The position numbers and the translations under genes were made by a program. The notes below the pieces were generated by a model. It worked only from the letters and a program-made list of their open reading frames with translations. It had not been told where the DNA came from and made no database searches. 64,000 nt of DNA from Aspidiotus rigidus (Eukaryota; Arthropoda; Insecta; Hemiptera; Diaspididae), in NCBI GenBank assembly GCA_035079385.1, contig JAVHKY010000071.1:622001-686000 (forward strand). The letters are read 5' to 3'. Below are positions 57,561 to 64,000 of the stretch, piece after piece; positions within the stretch are counted from its first letter, which is position 1, and each line of letters opens with the position of its first letter.

Positions 57561-58025
57561 ATACTCAAGTTTTACGTATCTAATTTTCAATTTTAAAAGG
57601 ACACACGTTTATGTAAAATGATTTCTTGAAAATTCCCTCTTCTTTTGTGATACGAGTAAGTCATATATCAGGTAATTATTGTCGTCAGAGTTTGAAATTA
57701 CCTAAGAAAAGGGACTGGGTTCGAGAAAGAATTGGGAAAATTGCATCCAGTTTCTCATACAGGGAACGACTGAATGCGTCTTATGCCTCTATACAGACTG
57801 ATGCAATGCTTCAGTGATAAGGTAGGCTTTTTACCTACTGTCCATCCATTTCCTTAATCATTGCGACTGGTAAAATATTGATGAATTAGTCCGTTTTTTG
57901 CTGCTATACTGCCCTTACCTGTCAAGCCAGCTCTTACCGCTAAAATCCAAATATTTACAAAACACAAATATCTACCCAACACACAGCTGGCGGTTAGCGC
58001 CCCGCCAACCGCTAGTAACCGCTAG

Positions 58026-58477
58026 TGTATAGGTGCATGTGTAAGCTCAGGTGGGTGTTGTACACAATTGTGCATGGCGACAGCGACGCCTTACAAAAGT
58101 ACCCACCGGTATGAGTAAGAAGTTATAGAGTATGCACACACTAAATGCTTACCATACCTACAAGAAAATATGTCGAAACAATTTTGAAAAATATATGTAA
58201 GTCAGATCGCTAGGTAGGTGACGATCCGTCTACCGAATCCGAATAAGTTTACGATTTTACAAATGCTTTAATAAAATCGAAAACAATGGTTTGTTGCAAA
58301 GGGTGTGTGACATAAATGGTACAGATAAAATTCAATAAACAAAAATACACAAATAAATTACTTATTATTGCACGCGAGCGAACAAATATACGTTCTTTCG
58401 GGTTCACGTAAATGAAAGTTATAGTAATGCACACGATTACTCCTGGCACATCGTGATACAGTTTTAAACGTGTAGGC
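58026..58477. other. No supported gene
   Basis: Nothing recognised. Confidence 0.5.
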
Positions 58478-58937
58478 CTTCTTTTTCTTTTTCGGGTCAG
58501 TTAAAACGCTGACGTCACGGTCGAGTGTGCTGTATGCTGTATAGTCTCTAGTCTTCGGCTCTTTGCATGTTATTGCGTTTTGATTGTGTTCAAGTTCGAC
58601 CGTCCTAACTTGAATGGGTACCTAGGAACTACATAAGAACGGAACAATAATAATAGTAGCGTCTTTATTATTATCCAATATCAAACGTTCGCAAATGGGA
58701 AAGATCGGTGTAGTTCAATTTTATGAGCTCAAATCGCAAGTTTATTTCATTTTAATGATTAGGTATCAGATGACTATGAAAGGAACAAAACGTCTTAATT
58801 GCGATATGGGAAATAGAATGAGAGTGATGAAATATGAATTTTTGAAATTGGTCTGAACAATGACAATTGTAAAGCGGTAGGTAGAGCAAAATATAAAATG
58901 AATGATCGTTGAGTACCGTATCCTGAAAATCTGAGTT
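58478..58937 (-). repeat. Dispersed repeat RepA, inverted copy with empty MULE site
   Basis: Reverse complement of 19775-20326 plus 22279-22365, continuous across CAAAGAGCCG (58556-58565), so it shows the target as it was before the MULE insertion at 20327. Confidence 0.85.
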
Positions 58938-59903
58938 TGTAGTTCTATTGTTCGATAGAACGTGAATATCTCAGTGGAAAGTATGAGGTAAGTATGAACT
59001 AAGTTATTTGGATTTAATGATCATCGAAATTAATATATTGTTTCATCTAAGCTCGTGGTTCTCCTATTTGATAGAACGTGAATACCTAACTAATAAGAGG
59101 AATGTACCTATGAGTTATGAACATTATGGATGAATACTAATCATCAAAATTAAATTACCTATTTCAACTTGTAGTGTAAGGTACATTTAGTTTCTAGTAC
59201 TGGTTCTTACGCCTAAGTTATAGGCCTAAGCCAAATAAGTACCTATATCATCTAGATCAATATGAATATTTTGCAATGTATACAAAGACGATGTACCTAT
59301 CGTTATTATTAGCGAAAAGGAGGAGCTTGCTGGAAATCAAAACCGTATTCTCCATCATTTTATTTTCCTGCATCGTGTATCAATCTCAATCGATATTTTT
59401 TTTTTTAAGTATCAGGTAGTTATTTGCGTAGCCTTGTGACGAGCACAAATGATCGTGATACCTATTGTTATTTTTTTGTGCGATTGCATCTTGAATTAAT
59501 AGAATGCATCTTGATATACAATGGAACGCACTTTAGAAACGAGATAAAAATACGCTGTACAGAATGGCGTCACCAAAGACCGAATTGATCTGTATTCCTC
59601 AGTACAAAGAATATTTTCACGTAACTGTATTGTCGGTTCCGTACGTGACGTCAAAACGAGTGTCCTTAAAAACTCACTGGAGGTAAGTTTATACGCCTTA
59701 TGCAATGCGCGCGTTTTTCTTCATTATCTCGAGAAATATTACTCCAAATAAAAAATTGGAAAGAAGAAAAGTTATTCCTTTTGTGATTTCCCATCCAATA
59801 AGTCCAAGGTCGGATTTTTTCGACGCAAAAATTTGAAGTCGACTTTTTCTGATATGAAATTAACAAGCACCCATTCGGCTGGAATAGGTTCAAGCTCTAA
59901 TAT
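58938..59903. other. No supported gene
   Basis: Two 'tgttcgatagaacgtgaat' type words at 58950 and 59070 hint at an old duplication of about 120 bp. No ORF with motif. Confidence 0.45.
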
Positions 59904-60039
59904 GTGACCTGCGATGAGAAAAGGATGCTCATTGCCCACTGACAGAAACACCATTTCTCTCTGATTAAAAACCCAATCAGAAAGAAATGGTGTTCTTGCG
60001 CCAATGGGCAATGAACATCCTTTTCTCATCGCAGGTCAC
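59904..60039. mobile_element. Palindromic foldback element FB-1, copy 4
   Basis: Ends GTGACCTGCGATGAGAAAAG and its reverse complement, flanked by ATAT (59900-59903, 60040-60043). The centre TTAAAAACCCAA differs from other copies. Confidence 0.88.
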
Positions 60040-60172
60040 ATATTGTCAATTTCTGCACTACCAAATTCGTCTTTGGACCGGCCTATAGTGTCGCAAGTGT
60101 CGTTCCTAAAACCGATGATCCTCGAGAATACGCCGATCATCCTGAACTGTGCCCGGTAAACCATGTTCCCAG

Positions 60173-60209
60173 TTGAAGCCCTGAAATTTAAAGGGTTTCA
60201 GGGCTTCAA
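60173..60209. other. Perfect 14 bp hairpin at the head of a minisatellite
   Basis: TTGAAGCCCTGAAA (60173-60186) and TTTCAGGGCTTCAA (60196-60209) pair exactly around a 9-base loop. The stem contains GAAGCCC, the recurrent word of the following repeats. Confidence 0.75.
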
Positions 60210-60239
60210 GAGGGCTTCTTGACTCCTTCTGTTGTGGAG

Positions 60240-60762
60240 CCCAGGATGAAGCCCTCGAGTTCCCTCCTTTCGTAAGGCTTCAACAGGGTAACACAAGGTA
60301 TTCAAAAAAGATTCACAGAATTCTCCAGCAGTTTCCCTTTTGAAGCCCTTGTTTCCCTCATGTGTTTCCCTGATGTTAAAGTGCTTCAAGAGGGAAGTGC
60401 AAAGTATTCAGATGGGATTCACAGAATTTTCTAGTTGTTGCCCCTTTGAAGCCCTTGTTTCCCTCGTGTGTTCCCCTCATGATAAAGTGCTTCTAGAGGG
60501 AAGTGCGAAGTATTCAGATGGGATTCTCAAATTTTCTAGCTGTTGCCTCGTTGAAGCTCTTGTGTCCCTTGTTGATTCCCTTTGCAAAGAAGTGCTTCAA
60601 CAGGGTAGTGTAAGGTACTCTGATGGGATTCTAAAATTCTTTGACTGCTACCCTGTTGAAGCCTACGTGTCCCTCGTTGATTCCCTTCACAGAGAAGTGT
60701 TCCAAGTGGGTAGTAACAGGTATTCAGATGGTATTCTAGAATTTTTCAACTGCTGCCCTTGA
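60240..60762 (+). repeat. 105 bp minisatellite with in-frame ORF
   Basis: About five units with a period of 105 bp start at 'gaagccct' words (about 60245, 60343, 60448, 60553, 60658). The period is a multiple of three, and 60340-60762 stays open for 140 codons with a 35-residue repeat: EALVSLVDSLxxEVLQxGSx, RYSDGILKFxSCCP. It could code for a repetitive protein, or simply be open because the unit lacks stops in this frame. No signal peptide, splice site or promoter is visible. Confidence 0.55.
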
Positions 60763-60962
60763 GTCATTTTAAATACAAAGGATATGTATAAAGATATGAA
60801 ACACGATCTTTATTTTTTTGGCTCTGCCAGAACATTTTCAATTATACAGTGAGCTCACGTGAATTTGAACCCCAATAATTTGAAAAACAGCATAATTTAA
60901 ACAATTCTGGTGGTCACTAGGAAAATTGCGTTAATTTGAAAAAAAAAAAAAAACGTTATGAT

Positions 60963-61674
60963 TAGAGCCGGATTTCTCGGCATTTCTGCTTTCGTTCTGC
61001 TGAATGATAGAGAAGTGCTGATGATGTATGAGTGCGTTTCATATCGAGGGGGGCCTAGAGAAAAATTTTTATTCTGCCGAAAAATGCCGAGTATGGAATA
61101 AATGCCGAAAATAGTGACAAACGCCGAAAAAAGCCGAAAGTGCCCTTTTAAAGAAAAATTAACAGTGTCAATGAAGATTCAAGCATTTGAAAGCGCTCGA
61201 TCAAAAATTCTTTCCATCCTGGTGCCCGGGGAGAAATTTCCAAACTAAAATCAGAAAAAGTTTTTGCAGCGAATCCCGTCTATACCATTATGCGCGAAAT
61301 GCACGGAGCATTAGTACACGGTACAGATGTACCTTCCGTCGTTGCTCGTAATCCATCCATACTTAGTTCGTATATGTACGTCCCTATGACCTCAGTGGAT
61401 GTAGAACGGTCTTTTTCAGAATACAAACTTATTTTAAGCGATATACCACATAATTTTACACAGCAGAATTTGGAAAATCATTTGGTAGTGCACCATAATA
61501 AGGAATTCTTTGAATAAAAAAAAAATTTCAATAAAATACACATTTGCTACTATTCTTCTCCTTTTTTTTTTTATTTATTTGTAGGACTTTACTACGTTTT
61601 TGCCGAATAATGCCGAAAGTACTACTTTTTATGCCGAATTTTCAATTTTTTAGCGACGAAGAATCCAGTCTGTA
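60963..61674 (+). mobile_element. hAT element, internally deleted, 712 bp
   Basis: Ends TAGAGCCGGATTTCTCGGCA and GAATCCAGTCTGTA are diverged inverted repeats; GTTATGAT (60955-60962) and GTTATTAT (61675-61682) are an 8 bp duplication with one change. GCCGAAAA/TGCCGA boxes near both ends resemble those of the hAT at 52970, so the two are related families. Confidence 0.75.
61235..61517 (+). pseudogene. hAT transposase C-terminal dimerization domain
   Basis: The frame reads VFAANPVYTIMREMHGALVH, SYMYVPMTSVDVERSFSEYK and FTQQNLENHLVVHHN and ends at 61515-61517. 'P.TSxxxERxFSxxxxIxxDxRxxxxxxNLExxLxxxxN' is the hallmark hAT family dimerization region. Only this 3' end of the gene remains between the terminal repeats. 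Confidence 0.8.
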
Positions 61675-61683
61675 GTTATTATC

Positions 61684-61726
61684 CTTCGGCATGGAATTCG
61701 TCATGTTTTATTGCCATGCCGAAAGA
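61684..61726. other. 10 bp hairpin next to hAT end
   Basis: TTCGGCATGG and CCATGCCGAA pair perfectly around a 19-base loop. TGCCGAA is also the subterminal box of the neighbouring hAT, so this may be an old terminal remnant. Confidence 0.45.
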
Positions 61727-61938
61727 CATTCGAATTCCAAAATAAGAAATAATGCTATATTTCGCAATTGTAGAGCCTACAACTTATCACAGGTCATCAA
61801 TTTCAGGTTTATGATGGCTCTCTCAAGGAAAGAGAAACTTCGAAGAAAAGCCTCTGCCGAGATTGTCAATCGGCATGGGCTACCCCCCTCCAACTCCTCC
61901 CCAGAGTATACTGCGGGACCATACAATCACATTGTAAT

Positions 61939-62133
61939 ATGAAACAAAAAGGAGAATACGGCTCAGCTGATAGATATCGCCTTACCATATGCAATAACAA
62001 CATGCAGAAAATATATGAAGAAAAGATCAGGAAGTATGAAGAACTCAGTAGACAAATCTGGATTATTTGGAAGGTGAAGAAAGTTGAAACGTTACCGATC
62101 ATGATATTAAGTACGGGACTCATATACATATAG
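61939..62133 (+). pseudogene. LINE polyprotein C-terminal fragment
   Basis: The frame reads YEEKIRKYEELSRQIWIIWK, VKKVETLPIMILSTGLI. The pattern 'xEKxxKYxxLxxExxxxWxxxKVxxxPIIxxATGxI' is the tail segment of insect LINE polyproteins. The preceding 61810-61940 may continue the same protein in another frame (SAEIVNRHGL). No RT motifs are nearby. Confidence 0.45.
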
Positions 62134-62177
62134 AGCAGCGGCGGAATCTAAGCTGATTTTCAAAGTTACGTTAAATA

Positions 62178-62804
62178 CAGTAAAACCTGTCCATAACGGA
62201 CCCTGTAAATAGCGGAAAACTGTCTGTTACGGAAAAATTTCTTGGTCCCGGCGTACAGTGTAGGGCTTATGTGTATTTGAAACCTGAGTTTAACGGAAAC
62301 TGTCTAACGCGGAAACGGAAAGGTGAAACTAGACCAACAAATTTATTTAACCTGCGTATAGCGTACAAAAAATATGTACCCATCATGATTTTGATACTGC
62401 TCCTTAGTAATGATGAAACATTTATTCATTTTTGATGCACTCAATTATTCCCTGTTTTTCTCTGTTCTTTCTCTACAATTCTCTTATTAAAATGAAGGAA
62501 GTGTTTCACCTTCGTATATCAATGTAACAACTGATAAGGCCCGGCATGAAACTTGAATAAATAGGAAAGGAACAAGAATTAACAGAACATACGATGGACC
62601 TTGTTCACCTTACAAAGGTGAATAATCTTGCATCATGTAATTGAATTTCAATATGTATATGTACAGATATGTACTGTTCACACATTACATTCTACTAATT
62701 TTTTTTTTTTTTTTTTTTTTACCCTACCTGGGTTTAACGGAAACCTGCTCATAGCGGAAAAAAAGTTTGGTCCCGTGCGATTCCGTTATAGACAGGTTTT
62801 ACTG
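62178..62804. mobile_element. Tigger/pogo-like TIR element, 627 bp
   Basis: Ends CAGTAAAACCTGTCCATAAC (continuing to GGA) and the inverse, with one change, are flanked by TA (62176-62177, 62805-62806). TA duplication and CAGT ends fit pogo/Tigger transposons. Inside, TAGCGGAAAA and TTGGTCCCG boxes repeat in inverse orientation and TTTAACGGAAAC occurs twice, indicating compound ends. No transposase is present. Confidence 0.8.
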
Positions 62805-62925
62805 TACGTATATATTCAAGCGAATGAGTGCACAAAAATAACAAGAACACGACAGAGTGATCATGATAAATGTAATGAGGTACGTTCTTGATTTCTATGG
62901 TAATCAATTTTCGTCTACATTTGGA
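62805..62925 (+). other. Possible small exon with strong donor
   Basis: AATGAG|GTACGTTC at about 62879 is a good 5' splice site, preceded by an open frame NECTKITRTRQSDHDKCNE. Too short to call a gene. Confidence 0.2.
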
Positions 62926-62991
62926 ATGATTCGACTAGTGCGGCTAGCGGTTATTGTTATCCTCGCAATTCTTATGAACGTATTCGCGTGA
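62926..62991 (+). other. Leader ORF: signal-peptide-like, 21 codons
   Basis: ATG starts MIRLVRLAVIVILAILMNVF and a TGA closes it 5 bases before the next ATG. The composition is that of a signal peptide. The following ORF is in the +1 frame, so one missing or extra base would fuse them. Confidence 0.4.
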
Positions 62992-62995
62992 AATA

Positions 62996-63448
62996 ATGGC
63001 CGATCAATCCACGACTCCGGGCACTACCACCGTTACGACTACAGCTCCCGGTGGCTCGACCCAAACCACTGATGCCGCCTCCAGTTCTGGTAGCGAGACT
63101 CCTGGCGTGGTGGCGGAGGAACAACCCGAAGACGAAGAAGCAGACTCCGAGAACGCGTTTTACGAACGACTGTATAATTACCATCGAAAGCCCGTTAAAC
63201 CAGCAAAGATACCACTGCCCGACCTACCTGAAAATAAAATGAATTTACTTCGCGATCATGTACGCGTGATAAACGGTAAAACACCCAAACATCAGCACAA
63301 AGCACGAATCCCTTGTTGGATGGATTCGCCGGAATTTTTGCCTAAGCTGAACAGAACGTTTAAAGAGAGAGGTCGATTTGTTCGCAGTAAATTGGAGGAC
63401 AGAAAGGATTCCGAAGAAGACGTATATTCGTCTCGATGTTTGTTGTAA
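62996..63448 (+). CDS. Gene 3: Ser/Thr-rich then basic protein, unknown function
   Basis: From ATG 62996 the ORF codes 150 residues: a low-complexity Thr/Ser/Gly region (MADQSTTPGTTTVTTTAPGG), an acidic linker (EEQPEDEEADSENAF), and a conserved-looking part with RLYNYHRKPVKPAKIPLPDL, RVINGKTPKHQHKARIPCWM and LPKLNRTFKERGRFVRSK. G+C content is higher than the flanks, supporting a true exon. Upstream, an out-of-frame hydrophobic leader suggests a secreted product if a base is missing. The stop TAA may instead be read through by splicing to the exon at 63630; donor candidates are weak. No family recognised. Confidence 0.5.
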   Translation: MADQSTTPGTTTVTTTAPGGSTQTTDAASSSGSETPGVVAEEQPEDEEADSENAFYERLYNYHRKPVKPAKIPLPDLPENKMNLLRDHVRVINGKTPKHQHKARIPCWMDSPEFLPKLNRTFKERGRFVRSKLEDRKDSEEDVYSSRCLL

Positions 63449-63629
63449 TAGCCGTAATCGTAGCAACGCTTACTACTATTTAATTTACAAGATTGTACAA
63501 CAAAATAGTAGTTCATTCTTCTTCGTTCATTGGAGATAGTGACTAATCGATTGAATTGTCTGATCCTTCGTAAACTTGTTTTTCCCCTATTATTCCTTTC
63601 TCCAACATACGTTATCATTTTTTCCTCAG

Positions 63630-63922
63630 ACGAGAAGCGGAGTTTTCAAGTAATGGTTCAGTCTATCGATAATTGTACAGCGATAACGACAATTGCTACT
63701 TCCATATTCAAAAGAAATGTAGGATTCCAAAAAAGCCTCCCATCACCCGTTTATTCATCTTACAATGATACTGTTTTAAAGCGAAAGAAAAAATTGAAAG
63801 AAATACCTAGTAAGTACCGCATATTATCACGTTGTAATTTGAAAGAGTGTCCTCTGCTTCCGAAAATAAAAGAAGTATTTTGTTCTTGTGTCAGATATAC
63901 TCGTAAAGAAGAGTGCATCTAA
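63630..63922 (+). CDS. Candidate terminal exon, Cys-rich C-terminus
   Basis: A strong acceptor (CATTTTTTCCTCAG) precedes a frame that reads DEKRSFQVMVQSIDNCTAIT, SIFKRNVGFQKSLPSPVYSS, ILSRCNLKECPLLPKIKEVF and CSCVRYTRKEEC, ending in TAA. Seven Cys residues in the frame suggest a secreted disulfide-bonded end. It requires one base from a preceding exon; which one is unclear. It may be the last exon of gene 3. Confidence 0.45.
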
Positions 63923-64000
63923 GCATTTATAATGTAAAAGCTGTAAAACCCGCGACTTCATCGCTCATTCAATTTTCTATGACGTCGAGGACAAAGAATC

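Larger units (their letters stand above)
56250..58025 (+). mobile_element. Helitron relic (same family as 47160), interrupted by a hAT
   Basis: 56260-56500 is colinear with 47680-47915 (cattgttccaaccgttcaaaca, gaaaaattgaagagaacaaaa, gtagcccctgtaatttcctt), and 57840-58015 matches 48222-48406. It ends CCGCTAG at 58015, with the hairpin TGGCGG/CCGCCA upstream and a terminal 'accgctag' repeat to 58025. The long GA tract is nearly absent (gagagagaga at 56560). Confidence 0.7.

Overview
This window looks like nuclear DNA of an arthropod, most likely a sternorrhynchan hemipteran (aphid, mealybug or scale insect). It is AT-rich and has long introns with GT/AG junctions. Decayed transposons of many classes are nested in one another, and the palindrome TAGGTACCTA recurs between them. 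The host assignment is an inference from texture; no host gene here is recognised by name. I see no operons, rRNA, tRNA or CRISPR array.

Candidate host genes are few. Gene 1 (6776-8668, +) has five exons whose splice phases agree and give a 294-residue type II membrane protein. Gene 2 (+) may join a signal-peptide exon (23405-23474), a cysteine-containing exon (42749-43115) and a charged last exon (54170-54896); the phases agree and give 387 residues, but exon 1 is up to 19 kb away from exon 2. A third locus (62926-63922) has a hydrophobic leader, a Ser/Thr-rich ORF one base out of frame with it, and a downstream cysteine-rich exon. A short signal-peptide ORF at 28871 has a TATA box in front.

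Most of the rest is mobile DNA. Regions: 0.2-0.7 kb integrase-transposon relic; 3.6-4.1 kb TTAA-flanked foldback; 9.4-10.6 kb satellite with inverted polarity; 10.6-12.4 kb two MULE relics and a Helitron 3' end; 16.9-18.5 kb FLYWCH-type MULE relic; 19.2-22.5 kb hAT MITE, a nearly full-length MULE with a 9-10 bp target duplication, and a tandem hairpin module; 25-32 kb foldback element, LINE relics and an integrase transposon reduced to an N-to-C fusion; 35.3-38.9 kb a young Penelope-like element with a 1.07 kb inverted 5'-truncated copy and a 12 bp target duplication; 39-42 kb AT-rich repeats with two TIR elements and 43 bp minisatellites; 44-49 kb second SWIM MULE relic, LINE and Helitron; 51-54 kb dispersed repeats and a hAT derivative; 56-58 kb Helitron relic containing a hAT; 58.5 kb an inverted paralogue preserving the empty site of the 20.3 kb MULE; 60-63 kb foldback, 105 bp in-frame minisatellite, hAT relic and Tigger-like element.

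The best leads are nested insertions whose boundaries can be proved inside the window: a 4 bp-TSD near-perfect palindrome in four copies, the integrase transposon with N- and C-termini fused, the MULE with its own empty site, the hairpin module with apparently covarying stems, and the 35-residue-period minisatellite ORF.
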